NCBI GenBank assembly: GCA_900541965.1
Contig: UQLN01000043.1
Span: 1-38,093, forward strand
Direction: 5' to 3'
Source: an uncultured Parabacteroides sp.
Lineage (GTDB): Bacteria > Bacteroidota > Bacteroidia > Bacteroidales > Tannerellaceae
DNA: 38,093 nucleotides
Shown here: positions 1 through 8,614 of the stretch, piece by piece
Layout: every line of letters begins with the position of its first letter
Position numbering within the stretch: position 1 is the stretch's first letter
Position numbers and translations under genes: made by a program
The notes under the pieces: generated by a model
Told to the model about the DNA's origin: nothing
Seen by the model: only the letters and a program-made list of their open reading frames with translations
Databases searched by the model: none

Positions 1-98
1 TAGGGAAAAAGCCCCGCACGGTTTGCAGGATTACATCTGCCGGGAGAAAGGCTTTCGAAGAATATGTGCAGGCATTAAAAAGTTATATCGGAGAATAA
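1..98 (+). CDS. C-terminal end of a winged-helix (HTH_34-like) transcriptional regulator, 5' end outside window
   Basis: A reading frame open from the window edge (codons from position 3) ends with TAA at 96-98. Its last 31 residues run GKKPRTVCRITSAGRKAFEE and end in YIGE. The pattern of basic and proline residues, an R-T-V-x-R-I-T strand, then a G-R-K-A-F-E-E-Y helix is the wing and last helix of the small MarR/ArsR-like winged-helix proteins of Bacteroidetes (about 100 residues in full). The DNA-recognition helix lies outside the window, so the family call rests on the C-terminal pattern only. A terminator-like hairpin follows 13 bases after the stop. Confidence 0.6.
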   Translation, partial: GKKPRTVCRITSAGRKAFEEYVQALKSYIGE

Positions 99-110
99 AT
101 CCCTATACAG

Positions 111-152
111 ACAGAACGTGAAGCCGATTCATTGCCTCGCGTTCTGTTTTTC
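111..152 (+). terminator. Rho-independent terminator after the partial regulator gene
   Basis: ACAGAACG (111-118) pairs with CGTTCTGT (140-147) across a loop of about 21 bases, and the right arm runs into a T tract. It faces the end of the convergent membrane protein gene. Confidence 0.6.
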
Positions 153-191
153 ATACATCAAATACATTTTGTCTATGATTGAAACAAAATG

Positions 192-1142
192 CTATAAAAT
201 ATAGCAGATTCCATATAACACACCATATCCTAAAATCATCATGACAGGAGTATCCATCGAATGCGGAGCAAATGCCTCAGCCAAAGTCATCACAAAAGGT
301 ATTAATAGGAGAGCCGCCACAAATTCATTTACATTATTAAAATCTTTGTAAAAAACCAACACACAAATTATACTTGTAATGTATACACAAGCACTGCCGA
401 CATAAGAGCGTATATATCTTTTTTTCATATTCCAGGAAGGAACCATATATTTTTTCTTGCCCCAATGAATACCTACAGGCTCGGCTAAACCGTCGCCAAT
501 CCCTACTATCAATACGATAATCAAAGCCAAGTGATGTTCATGGAGTAAATCTTCAAATACTTGCTGAGCCACAATACTAAGAAGCAACCCTGGAAGAATA
601 TTCCCCATAATTATCCATTTCAAGGTATAAGGGCGGTCTTCCGGGCGGTCCATCGAATTAAATTGCAACATAAAGAAGGTACTTCTGGTCCTGATTGGCT
701 CTATTAATAACAAAAAGACAAGCAAGACCCAAAGTGTTTCCCAAAGATGGGGAATAATACCGTATGGCGCCGCTGCCGGTCCGATAAGAGGTATTATGTA
801 AGCCGCAAAATGCTGTAATTTTCTTGTGTAATTCACTTTAAACCATTTGTGTGAATTCGCGAGAATATAACCATTCTCATCTGTTTTACAGTAATAACGG
901 CATATCATGCCTCCGATAAAGGACATCACAATCATCACAAAAATCTTCAAACCGCAAAATGCAAAAAAGTTATAAGCATAGAATAACTCCGGTTGCATTT
1001 TTAACGTTACAACAAATAAAGATATCAATGCAATAATCCAACCCACTAAAAAGTAAAAATCAAATGTTTTTGTCCATTTGGTTAAATATCTTTCACTCGC
1101 CGAGATGCTATTGGGGCTAAAGGTTTCAGGCTGTTCGTACAT
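192..1142 (-). CDS. Integral membrane protein of the dolichol/phytol kinase-like (SEC59/VTE5, CTP-transferase) superfamily
   Basis: A 316-residue protein with about eight hydrophobic segments. The most informative motif is G-D-G-L-A-E-P-V-G followed by W-G-K-K-K-Y in the C-terminal third. It matches the G-D-(G/A)-x-A-(D/E)-x-x-G pattern of dolichol kinase, phytol kinase and CDP-diglyceride synthase relatives, which handle CTP and a polyprenol or lipid substrate at the membrane. The N-terminal 25 residues are polar and probably cytoplasmic. The start at 1142 is the first ATG, and no better internal start is visible. The substrate cannot be read from the sequence: a lipid kinase and a cytidylyltransferase are both possible. 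The gene is convergent with the regulator at 1-98 and separated from prs by 359 bases, so it probably has its own promoter. Confidence 0.6.
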   Translation of the reverse strand: MYEQPETFSPNSISASERYLTKWTKTFDFYFLVGWIIALISLFVVTLKMQPELFYAYNFFAFCGLKIFVMIVMSFIGGMICRYYCKTDENGYILANSHKWFKVNYTRKLQHFAAYIIPLIGPAAAPYGIIPHLWETLWVLLVFLLLIEPIRTRSTFFMLQFNSMDRPEDRPYTLKWIIMGNILPGLLLSIVAQQVFEDLLHEHHLALIIVLIVGIGDGLAEPVGIHWGKKKYMVPSWNMKKRYIRSYVGSACVYITSIICVLVFYKDFNNVNEFVAALLLIPFVMTLAEAFAPHSMDTPVMMILGYGVLYGICYIL

Positions 1143-1501
1143 ACTATATAAATTGGAACTTAGATTTTTTCATTTCTGACTGATAAAGATAAGAAAATGA
1201 GATTGATATCTTCCGGAAAATTGCTAATTCAACCTAAGATATGCAGGCCTCAATTATCAATAATCAAAAGAAAAAACACCAGACAAACAAATCACTTAAA
1301 CAGCTAATATTCAATCACATAAAACACCATTTCAGTTTTAGAATAAAATAACATCTTGCTTCATTTCTATAGTCCATACTAAAAACCATTTAAAGTATAA
1401 TCCATCTATTTTTTCAAATATACAGGTACTATATAAATCAAAAAAAGGCCGTTTCATTTCTGAAACAGCCTTTTTCCATATAAATTATAATCGTATTCTA
1501 C
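1143..1501. other. Intergenic region between the membrane kinase-like gene and prs
   Basis: This is 359 bases of AT-rich sequence. The only clear structure is the prs terminator at 1441-1475. I see no ORF, repeat or RNA gene. A promoter for the membrane protein should lie near 1150-1200 on the minus strand, but no exact TAnnTTTG element is present there. Confidence 0.5.
1441..1475 (-). terminator. Terminator downstream of prs
   Basis: On the minus strand GGCTGTTTCA pairs with TGAAACGGCC (one G-T pair) around a 4-base loop and is followed by six T. It lies 26 bases past the prs stop codon. Confidence 0.85.
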
Positions 1502-2443
1502 TTAAATAGCATACAAAGAGCTAATAGATTCGCCACTGCATACACGGCGGATAGCTTCAGCAAACATATCGGCTACAGACAATACTTTTACTTTCTCGCA
1601 TTTCTTAGCATAAGGTATGGAGTCAGTGAAAATCATTTCAGTCAAAGCAGACTGGTCTACACGTGTGGAAGCAGGGTCTGACATCACTGCATGACTGGCA
1701 ATAGCACGAACGGACTTCGCTCCGTTTTCCATCATCAGGTTGGCAGCTTTTGTAATTGTTCCAGCCGTGTCCACCATATCATCTACCAGCAAAACATCCA
1801 AACCTTCCACATCACCAATGATACGCATTTCTGCTACTTCATTAGCACGCAGACGGGATTTGTGGCAAATTACCATCGGCAAGCCCAGATATTTAGAATA
1901 GCTGCTGGCACGTTTTGTACCCCCTACGTCAGGAGTTGCGATACACAAATTATCCAAAGGCAATTCTCCCTTGATATAATCCAGGAACACAGATGAAGCA
2001 TAAAGGTGGTCAACAGGAACATTGAAGAATCCCTGTATCTGGTCTGCATGCAGGTCCATTGTAATCAAACGGTTGATACCTGCCGTACTCAACATATCTG
2101 CGATTAATTTTGCTCCAATGGAAACACGTGGTTTATCCTTTCTGTCCTGACGAGCCCAGCCGAAATAAGGAACAACGGCGATGATAGAATGTGCAGAAGC
2201 ACGCTTAGCAGCATCGATCATCAGGAGAAGTTCCATCAGATTGTCAGAATTAGGAAATGTGGATTGTACCAGGAATACGTCACGTCCGCGAATTGATTCT
2301 TCATAAGATACGGAGAATTCACCATCAGCGAAATGTTGGATATTCATCTGTCCCAGAGGACAACCAAGACTGTTGCAAATTTTCTCTGCAAGATACCGGG
2401 AGTTGGTTCCCGAAAACACCAAGAAAGGAGTTTGTGCACTCAT
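1502..2443 (-). CDS. prs: Ribose-phosphate diphosphokinase (PRPP synthetase)
   Basis: A 313-residue protein that makes phosphoribosyl pyrophosphate from ribose 5-phosphate and ATP, the precursor of purines, pyrimidines, NAD, histidine and tryptophan. Visible motifs are the N-terminal F-S-G-T-N-S-R-Y-L-A, the ATP-flexible loop F-G-W-A-R-Q-D-R-K, the catalytic histidine in M-D-L-H-A-D-Q-I-Q-G-F-F and the PRPP loop V-D-D-M-V-D-T-A-G-T. The length is normal for class I enzymes. I chose ATG 2443 (M-S-A-Q-T-P-F) because the family begins just before the F-S-G-T motif. An upstream in-frame ATG at 2497 would add 18 residues encoded within the promoter region. The gene looks monocistronic: it has its own -7 element at 2487-2494 and its own terminator. 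Confidence 0.97.
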   Translation of the reverse strand: MSAQTPFLVFSGTNSRYLAEKICNSLGCPLGQMNIQHFADGEFSVSYEESIRGRDVFLVQSTFPNSDNLMELLLMIDAAKRASAHSIIAVVPYFGWARQDRKDKPRVSIGAKLIADMLSTAGINRLITMDLHADQIQGFFNVPVDHLYASSVFLDYIKGELPLDNLCIATPDVGGTKRASSYSKYLGLPMVICHKSRLRANEVAEMRIIGDVEGLDVLLVDDMVDTAGTITKAANLMMENGAKSVRAIASHAVMSDPASTRVDQSALTEMIFTDSIPYAKKCEKVKVLSVADMFAEAIRRVCSGESISSLYAI

Positions 2444-2486
2444 TATCCGAATATTTATCTTAAAGTAAATAGATTGATTGTGGGTG

Positions 2487-2494
2487 CAAAAGTA
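2487..2494 (-). promoter_or_regulatory. Bacteroides-type -7 element for prs
   Basis: TACTTTTG on the minus strand (consensus TAnnTTTG), 43 bases upstream of the chosen prs ATG. No clear -33 TTTG is seen. Confidence 0.55.
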
Positions 2495-2512
2495 CAAAAC
2501 TTATTTACAATA

Positions 2513-2559
2513 ATCGCCTTATCATCCGAAAACTTTAAATCCCGGAACGATAAGGCGAT
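2513..2559 (-). terminator. Hairpin downstream of the GH13 gene
   Basis: An 11-bp perfect stem (ATCGCCTTATC at 2513-2523 with GATAAGGCGAT at 2549-2559) closes a 25-base loop 13 bases past the GH13 stop. The T-rich tract on the minus strand side is broken, so termination is likely but not certain. Confidence 0.55.
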
Positions 2560-2572
2560 ACCTTTAGTATTA

Positions 2573-4270
2573 TTATTCCTTGTAGGTAAACTTCAGCAAT
2601 TTTCCTGAATATGCAGGAATCACGACCTGATAAGGACAAGCTTCCGTCAGTGTGCTGATATTGGTTTCACCTGTCAACAGGTCAGTCAGCATAGCGGCTT
2701 TATTATCATCAAAGCCAAGGGCCGTAAATGCTTCCGCCGGTATTTTAATCCGGACAGCCTGTTCAGCCTTGTCAAAATTGACAACAACCAGCAAGACTTC
2801 ATTTTTCCATTTACGTAAAAAGACATATTGCCGATGCGGATTGAAATACGGATTACCCTGGTTCGCATACATCAAATCATAAAAAGCTCCTTCTATGATA
2901 AGAGGTTCTTTCTTCGCTATATTCAAAAGCTTCTTATAAGTCTCACGCAAAGTTCGTTGCTCCGGAGTCAACTTACCGCCATCAAACGCACCATCATTAA
3001 TCCAGTTCCTCAAAGAAGCGAGGCTCCAATAATCAAAAATAGTCGTACGCCCGTCAAGTCCGCTGAAGCCTTCCTCATCCATGCCCGGCTCTCCCAGTTC
3101 CTGCCCGCTGTATATCATGACCGGATTTGAATTCATTGTAGCAGCCACTATCATGCCCGGAATACCCGGACGCGGGTCATTAGCAAAAAACAAAGAAGCG
3201 ATTCGTTGCTCATCATGGTTCTCGAGGAAATTCAGCATATTATGCTGGATACCTTCCAACGATTGCCAACACGCAGATATAGTACTTGCCGGAGCTTGAT
3301 TACACATGATTGCACGCAATGTATCATACAACCCGACTTTATCATATAAATAATCGAAATGTCCCTGAAAAATATAATTACGGTACTCCGCCGGATTATA
3401 AACCTCGGCAATAAAACAGACATCATGCATTTGCTTTACTTTCGGAATTACCCAGTTCCAGAACTCGACAGGAACCATTTCCGCCATATCACAACGGAAA
3501 CCGTCCACACCTTTACCAGCCCAGAACAACAGAATATCCAACATCTTCGTCCAAGTATCAGGTATAGGATCGAAATGGCGGGTATGTCCGTTCACATAGT
3601 CGATTCCATAATTCAGTTTCACTGTTTCATACCAGTCATTCTTTCCGGGACAAGGATCGAAATGATCGTTTCCGGTTGCTTTTGCTGGGAATTCGCTATA
3701 TTCAAAATCTTCTTCCTGTGCACCAAAATGCAACTGAAGAGGATTTCCCGGTATATAATAGAAATTATTATTAGGATCGAATGCCTTTGACGTATTATCA
3801 TGCTGTCCCAAATCTTCCACATATGACATGCGGGCATCCGAATAATATTGGCGAGCCACATGGTTCGGCACAAAATCAATAAGCACTTTCAATCCGGAAT
3901 CATGTGTACGTTTCACCAAATCTTCGAACTCATTCATACGCTTGGTTACATTATCAGCCAGATCAGGGTCTATATCATAATAGTCCTTGATGGCATAAGG
4001 GGAACCAGCGTGTCCTTTTACAACAGCCGCATGGTCCTTGCGTATCTGATAGGCCGTATAATCTGTAGTTGTTGCATGTTCGATAACGCCGGTATACCAG
4101 ATATGAGTAATACCCAGCTCTTTGATTTTATTTAATGCCACAGAGGTAAATGCTGAAAATTTTCCAACTCCGTTATCTGCTATACTTCCGTTTTTTACAA
4201 GGGACGACTTTAAATTCCCGAACCAGCGGGGAAAGACCTGGTAAATAACCATTTTATTTGTCTGTTTCAT
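2573..4270 (-). CDS. Cytoplasmic alpha-amylase family glycoside hydrolase (GH13)
   Basis: A 565-residue (beta/alpha)8-barrel enzyme. All four GH13 signature regions are present: I-D-F-V-P-N-H at 131-137; G-F-R-C-D with the nucleophile D261; F-I-A-E-V with the acid/base E289; and L-E-N-H-D-E with D353. It should cleave or transfer alpha-glucosidic bonds. There is no signal peptide, so it probably acts on cytoplasmic maltodextrin or glycogen-type substrates rather than extracellular starch. The last 90 residues form a small beta-rich domain typical of GH13. ATG 4270 (M-K-Q-T-N-K-M-V-I-Y-Q) is preferred over an upstream in-frame ATG at 4318, because the barrel starts within ten residues. It lies 59 bases behind the patatin gene on the same strand and could be cotranscribed. 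The exact specificity is not determinable here. Confidence 0.9.
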   Translation of the reverse strand: MKQTNKMVIYQVFPRWFGNLKSSLVKNGSIADNGVGKFSAFTSVALNKIKELGITHIWYTGVIEHATTTDYTAYQIRKDHAAVVKGHAGSPYAIKDYYDIDPDLADNVTKRMNEFEDLVKRTHDSGLKVLIDFVPNHVARQYYSDARMSYVEDLGQHDNTSKAFDPNNNFYYIPGNPLQLHFGAQEEDFEYSEFPAKATGNDHFDPCPGKNDWYETVKLNYGIDYVNGHTRHFDPIPDTWTKMLDILLFWAGKGVDGFRCDMAEMVPVEFWNWVIPKVKQMHDVCFIAEVYNPAEYRNYIFQGHFDYLYDKVGLYDTLRAIMCNQAPASTISACWQSLEGIQHNMLNFLENHDEQRIASLFFANDPRPGIPGMIVAATMNSNPVMIYSGQELGEPGMDEEGFSGLDGRTTIFDYWSLASLRNWINDGAFDGGKLTPEQRTLRETYKKLLNIAKKEPLIIEGAFYDLMYANQGNPYFNPHRQYVFLRKWKNEVLLVVVNFDKAEQAVRIKIPAEAFTALGFDDNKAAMLTDLLTGETNISTLTEACPYQVVIPAYSGKLLKFTYKE

Positions 4271-4329
4271 CGCTTTAACTATCAACTTATTAATTATTAA
4301 GGGGTGAATTCGGAGCAAAACCGTAATTA

Positions 4330-5169
4330 CTATGGCATCAGCGCTTTATTTGTCCTTGCCATAATAGCCTTCACCAATGTTTCATCTTTATTTTCCTGCA
4401 CAACAACCTCAAACGACCTGAATGCTGCAACATAACCGACATTGACTATTTTCTCCACATTTTCCAGATCAAAAGTCTTGAAATCTCCAAACTCTTCAGC
4501 CTCGATGAGCACATCGCACATTTCACGGTCTTCCAACGTATTAGCCCGGAACATATAATGGTAAGAACGTTCTGCTATATGAAAAATCGTCTGTTTATAT
4601 TTTTGCGGTACAAGCGGACTCACATTCACACCTATTACTCTCTCACATTCTTCCCTGATTATCGATACCGGGAAATTATGGAAAAGACCTCCATCCACAT
4701 AATGTACGCCATTTATCACAACCGGACTAAAAATTATCGGAATACTGCAAGAAGCAGTTACTGCATCTACGATAGGACCACTACGAAATTCATGGCTTTC
4801 CCCATTATCCAGGTCTGTTGCCATTACTACCAAAGGGATTTTCAAATCCTCAATATTTTTAGTCCTTAAATGGCGTTTAAGGAAATAACGAAAACGTTTA
4901 CTGTCGAACAAACCGGATTTCGGTATTTGCAACTGTGCAAACTCAGAAAACTCACGCCCGGTGAAAAGTTCCTTTATCTCATCCGCAGTATACCCGTCGG
5001 CAAAAAGCGCACCCATTAATGAGCCGGCACTTGTTCCAACAATTATATCCGGCGACAAACGGCATTCTTCCAATAATTTAAAAACCCCGATATGAGCAAA
5101 ACCTTTCGCACCTCCTCCGCTAAGAGCCAATCCTAATTTATAGGTTTTATGGTTCGTTTCTTCCGTCAT
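4330..5169 (-). CDS. Patatin-like phospholipase (RssA/YchK type)
   Basis: A 279-residue patatin-fold hydrolase with a Ser-Asp catalytic dyad. The oxyanion motif S-G-G-G-A-K-G-F lies at 17-24, the nucleophile elbow G-T-S-A-G is Ser47, and D-G-G at 159-161 gives Asp159. Such small bacterial patatins hydrolyse acyl esters of phospholipids, and no signal peptide or beta-barrel is present, so it is probably cytoplasmic. ATG 5169 is preferred because the conserved K-L-G-L-A-L-S-G-G-G begins at residue 11. An upstream ATG at 5226 would add 19 lysine- and asparagine-rich residues. It is divergent from hppA and is followed by the GH13 gene on the same strand. The substrate is unknown. Confidence 0.9.
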   Translation of the reverse strand: MTEETNHKTYKLGLALSGGGAKGFAHIGVFKLLEECRLSPDIIVGTSAGSLMGALFADGYTADEIKELFTGREFSEFAQLQIPKSGLFDSKRFRYFLKRHLRTKNIEDLKIPLVVMATDLDNGESHEFRSGPIVDAVTASCSIPIIFSPVVINGVHYVDGGLFHNFPVSIIREECERVIGVNVSPLVPQKYKQTIFHIAERSYHYMFRANTLEDREMCDVLIEAEEFGDFKTFDLENVEKIVNVGYVAAFRSFEVVVQENKDETLVKAIMARTNKALMP

Positions 5170-5257
5170 TTGCGTTTTGTTTCTTTTTATGTTGACAAAT
5201 ATGCTGTTTTTTTTAAAATGAAACATTATTATTTCCGAAAAAGTTTCTCTACCTTTT

Positions 5258-5265
5258 TATTTTTG
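5258..5265 (+). promoter_or_regulatory. Bacteroides-type -7 element for hppA
   Basis: TATTTTTG matches TAnnTTTG, 85 bases upstream of the hppA ATG, implying a leader of roughly 80 bases. The -33 box is not clear. Confidence 0.5.
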
Positions 5266-5350
5266 TTACATTTACGGATAAAGTTCCTTATTCCTTAAAG
5301 AGCTTTATGTCAAAGTGTTTAAATTTCCATTAATTTTAAATCTCATTGCT

Positions 5351-7555
5351 ATGATTACTACTATTTTTTGGATCATACCGGCAGCTTCTCTGATAGCGCT
5401 GGTATTTGCCTGGTTTTTCTTCAGGCAAATGATGAAAGAAAGTGAAGGAACTGAGTTAATGGCTAAAATTGCCTTGCATGTACGGAAAGGGGCCATGTCA
5501 TACCTGAAGCAGCAGTATAAGGTAGTGGCTTCCGTTTTCCTCGTATTGGTAATTCTGTTTTCAATCATGGCTTATGGTTTTAAAGTCCAAAACGAGTGGG
5601 TGCCCGTCGCATTTCTAACCGGTGGTTTCTTCTCCGGATTAGCAGGTTTTTTAGGCATGAAAACGGCTACTTATGCTTCGGCACGCACAGCAAATGCCGC
5701 ACGTAATTCCCTAAACAGCGGACTACAAATTGCTTTCCGCAGCGGTGCTGTTATGGGATTGGTAGTTGTAGGACTCGGATTACTGGATATTTCGTTCTGG
5801 TATCTTTTATTGAATGCCTGCATTCCTCCGGAAGCCATGGACCCTACACATAAACTGACTATCATAACGACAACCATGCTTACTTTCGGTATGGGAGCAT
5901 CCACACAAGCGCTCTTCGCCCGTGTAGGTGGTGGCATCTATACAAAAGCGGCGGATGTCGGAGCAGACCTCGTTGGTAAAGTTGAAGCCGGTATTCCGGA
6001 AGACGACCCTCGCAACCCGGCTACCATAGCCGACAACGTAGGTGATAATGTAGGTGATGTAGCCGGCATGGGAGCCGACTTATACGAATCGTATTGCGGT
6101 TCTATTCTTGCTACCGCAGCACTGGGAGCTGCGGCATTCGTATCCTCAGGGAATGTGGAAATGCAGTACAAGGCCGTTATCGCCCCCATGTTGATAGCAG
6201 CCGTTGGCATTATACTCTCAGTCATCGGTATATTTGCCGTACGCACAAATGAAAATGCAACAATCAAGCAATTATTGAAAGCACTTTCCATCGGAACAAA
6301 CCTCAGTTCCGTATTGATAGCTATCTGCACATTCGGTATCCTTTATCTATTAGGATTGGACAACTGGTTTTGGATCAGCTGTTCCGTTATTACCGGATTA
6401 ATAGTCGGCATTATAATCGGACAAGCTACGGAATATTATACTTCACAATCTTATAAACCGACTCAGCGTGTATCAGCAGCCGGGCTTACAGGCCCTGCTA
6501 CCGTAATCATTTCCGGGCTTGGATTAGGCATGCTGTCTACGGCAATCCCCGTTATTGCTGTTGTTCTCGGAATCATCTGTTCATTCCTGTTTGCTTCCGG
6601 ATTTGATTTCGGAAATGTAGGTATGGGACTTTACGGCATTGGTATTGCAGCAGTCGGCATGCTTTCTACCTTAGGTATTACTTTGGCTACCGATGCTTAC
6701 GGGCCTATAGCCGATAATGCCGGAGGTAATGCAGAAATGAGCGGATTAGGCAAAGAAGTACGTAAACGTACGGATGCCCTCGATTCGCTGGGTAACACAA
6801 CGGCAGCAACAGGCAAAGGCTTCGCCATTGGTTCAGCAGCCCTCACCGGACTTGCTTTATTAGCTTCTTATATAGAAGAAATAAAAATAGGGCTAATCCG
6901 CTTGGGTGAAACGGTTTTATCCTTCGCCGATGGACGGACTATCGACATAAGCAAAGCTTCTTTCCCGGATTTCATGATATACTACGATGTGACACTTATG
7001 AATCCGAAAGTCCTTTCCGGCATGTTCCTCGGTTCCATGATGGCTTTTATGTTCTGCGGACTTACCATGAATGCAGTAGGACGCGCAGCAGGCCATATGG
7101 TAGAAGAAGTACGCCGTCAATTTAAAGAAATTCCCGGTATCCTGACAGGAAAAGCCGAGCCGGACTATGCACGCTGCGTAGGTATCTCCACCAAGGGAGC
7201 CCAAAAGGAAATGATCGTACCATCCCTTCTTGCTATTATCGCCCCGATCGTTACCGGACTGATATTCGGTGTACCGGGAGTTGTCGGTCTGCTGATCGGT
7301 GGTTTAAGCACCGGATTTGTTCTTGCAATCTTTATGGCGAATGCAGGTGGTGCATGGGATAACGCCAAAAAACATGTAGAAGAAGGCAATCATGGAGGAA
7401 AAGGAAGTGAGACTCATAAAGCAACGGTTGTCGGCGATACCGTTGGCGATCCGTTTAAAGATACTTCCGGCCCGAGCCTCAATATCCTGATCAAGCTAAT
7501 GAGTATGGTTGCCATCGTAATGGCAGGACTTACGGTTGCATGGAGCTTATTCTAA
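5351..7555 (+). CDS. hppA: Membrane-bound ion-pumping pyrophosphatase, K+-dependent type
   Basis: A 734-residue protein with about 16 membrane helices that couples pyrophosphate hydrolysis to export of Na+ and/or H+. The active-site signature D-V-G-A-D-L-V-G-K-V-E lies at 202-212, followed by D-D-P-R-N-P-A-T-I-A-D-N-V-G-D-N-V-G-D. At 481-490 the sequence is G-N-T-T-A-A-T-G-K-G. K+-independent enzymes carry Lys where this one has Ala485, and Thr where it has Gly488, so this is the K+-dependent subfamily, which includes the Na+-transporting members. ATG 5351 is chosen because family members start with a short hydrophobic N-terminus. The ATG at 5315 would add 12 residues. The gene stands alone between a divergent promoter and a convergent hairpin. 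Confidence 0.96.
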   Translation: MITTIFWIIPAASLIALVFAWFFFRQMMKESEGTELMAKIALHVRKGAMSYLKQQYKVVASVFLVLVILFSIMAYGFKVQNEWVPVAFLTGGFFSGLAGFLGMKTATYASARTANAARNSLNSGLQIAFRSGAVMGLVVVGLGLLDISFWYLLLNACIPPEAMDPTHKLTIITTTMLTFGMGASTQALFARVGGGIYTKAADVGADLVGKVEAGIPEDDPRNPATIADNVGDNVGDVAGMGADLYESYCGSILATAALGAAAFVSSGNVEMQYKAVIAPMLIAAVGIILSVIGIFAVRTNENATIKQLLKALSIGTNLSSVLIAICTFGILYLLGLDNWFWISCSVITGLIVGIIIGQATEYYTSQSYKPTQRVSAAGLTGPATVIISGLGLGMLSTAIPVIAVVLGIICSFLFASGFDFGNVGMGLYGIGIAAVGMLSTLGITLATDAYGPIADNAGGNAEMSGLGKEVRKRTDALDSLGNTTAATGKGFAIGSAALTGLALLASYIEEIKIGLIRLGETVLSFADGRTIDISKASFPDFMIYYDVTLMNPKVLSGMFLGSMMAFMFCGLTMNAVGRAAGHMVEEVRRQFKEIPGILTGKAEPDYARCVGISTKGAQKEMIVPSLLAIIAPIVTGLIFGVPGVVGLLIGGLSTGFVLAIFMANAGGAWDNAKKHVEEGNHGGKGSETHKATVVGDTVGDPFKDTSGPSLNILIKLMSMVAIVMAGLTVAWSLF

Positions 7556-7568
7556 AAGACACAACATT

Positions 7569-7627
7569 GCAGGTTTTATCCCTTTCCTTATCAAATAGCC
7601 AATCGGATAAGCCAGGATAAAACCTGC
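7569..7627. terminator. Long hairpin between convergent hppA and rlmH
   Basis: A 13-bp perfect stem (GCAGGTTTTATCC at 7569-7581 with GGATAAAACCTGC at 7615-7627) encloses a second 6-bp stem (CTTATC 7587-7592 with GATAAG 7606-7611). It starts 14 bases after the hppA stop. No strong T run follows directly, so it may protect or end transcripts from either side. Confidence 0.6.
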
Positions 7628-7676
7628 ACACATTGGAAGGATTGATTCTTTTTGTTTGGCTTATTCCCATACAGAT

Positions 7677-8150
7677 TCACTCATGATGGTAAGGTTCATT
7701 ATTCAGTATCGTCATTGCCCTGTAAATCTGCTCTATAAAAATCAAGCGCACCATTTGATGGGAAAAAGTCATCTTGCTTAACGATATTTTTTCGGAAGCG
7801 GCACCATAAACAGCCTCACTAAATCCATAAGGGCCACCAATGATGAAGACCAGCCTTTTCGGTATTGTATGCATCTTCTTTTCAAGATAAGCGGCAAATT
7901 GAAGGGAAGTAAAGTCTTTGCCTTTCTCGTCCAGTAAAACCAGATAATCCCCCGGTTGCAAAAATTTGAGAATCAACTCCCCCTCTTTCTCTTTTTGCTG
8001 AATTTCCGACATGTTCTTTACGTTCTTTATGTCCGGAATCACCTCCATTTCAAAAGGGATATAATGAACCAAACGTTTCTTATATTCATTAATGGCATCT
8101 ACAAAATAACCGGTGTCCGTCTTTCCTATTACAATCAGTGCTATCTTCAT
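7677..8150 (-). CDS. rlmH: 23S rRNA (pseudouridine1915-N3)-methyltransferase RlmH
   Basis: A 157-residue SPOUT-class methyltransferase that uses SAM to methylate pseudouridine 1915 in helix 69 of 23S rRNA on assembled 70S ribosomes. The knot motifs are visible: L-L-D-E-K-G-K then F-I-I-G-G-P-Y-G-F for the SAM pocket, L-S-L-S-K-type strand I-S-L-S-K-M-T-F-S-H-Q-M-V-R, and the conserved C-terminus ending P-Y-H-H-E. The length matches the family (about 155). It is a single gene, divergent from the DUF4783-nadC unit with 89 bases between the start codons. Confidence 0.97.
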   Translation of the reverse strand: MKIALIVIGKTDTGYFVDAINEYKKRLVHYIPFEMEVIPDIKNVKNMSEIQQKEKEGELILKFLQPGDYLVLLDEKGKDFTSLQFAAYLEKKMHTIPKRLVFIIGGPYGFSEAVYGAASEKISLSKMTFSHQMVRLIFIEQIYRAMTILNNEPYHHE

Positions 8151-8198
8151 CCATTCACATTTAGAGATTGAAAGCGCTAAGTTACAGGAAAAAATACA

Positions 8199-8206
8199 TA
8201 CCTTTG
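8199..8206 (+). promoter_or_regulatory. Bacteroides-type -7 element for the DUF4783-nadC unit
   Basis: TACCTTTG matches TAnnTTTG, 33 bases before the DUF4783 start codon. Confidence 0.6.
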
Positions 8207-8239
8207 CATCATAATACTAACAAAAAGAGGAGAAAACTT

Positions 8240-8611
8240 ATGAAACGATTATTTCTCACGTTGGCATTGTTTCTTTCATTCCTTAGTGTAATGGCTGCTG
8301 ATATTATTCCTATATCAAATGCTTTCAAAGGAGGTAATGCCTCTTCGCTTAACGGATCAATGGATACAGAAGTGGATGTAGCTCTTCCGGGTACATCAAA
8401 AAAATGTGATGGTAACGAAGCTGTTTCGATTTTAAATGCATTTTTCAATAAAAATAAACCCACCGGGTTTACGGTTGTTCATCATGCAGATAAGAACGAT
8501 AGCGGTTTCTTTGTAGGAAAGTTGCCTACAGCTTCGGGTGAATACCGTGTAAACATTACTTACCGGGCAGACGGAAACAAAGCAATCATACAATCAATCA
8601 GAATAGAATAA
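8240..8611 (+). CDS. Secreted DUF4783 domain protein
   Basis: A 123-residue protein with a Sec signal peptide (M-K-R-L-F-L-T-L-A-L-F then cleavage near V-M-A-A-D) and a roughly 100-residue small alpha/beta domain with G-F-T-V-V-H-H and G-E-Y-R-V-N-I-T-Y-R. I recognise it as the Bacteroidetes family DUF4783, whose function is unknown. ATG 8240 is preceded by a purine-rich AGAGGAGA, an unusually good Shine-Dalgarno-like sequence for this phylum, which decides this start over an upstream ATG at 8168. It is three bases upstream of nadC and surely cotranscribed with it. No biochemical link to NAD synthesis is shown by the sequence. Confidence 0.85.
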   Translation: MKRLFLTLALFLSFLSVMAADIIPISNAFKGGNASSLNGSMDTEVDVALPGTSKKCDGNEAVSILNAFFNKNKPTGFTVVHHADKNDSGFFVGKLPTASGEYRVNITYRADGNKAIIQSIRIE

Positions 8612-8614
8612 AAA

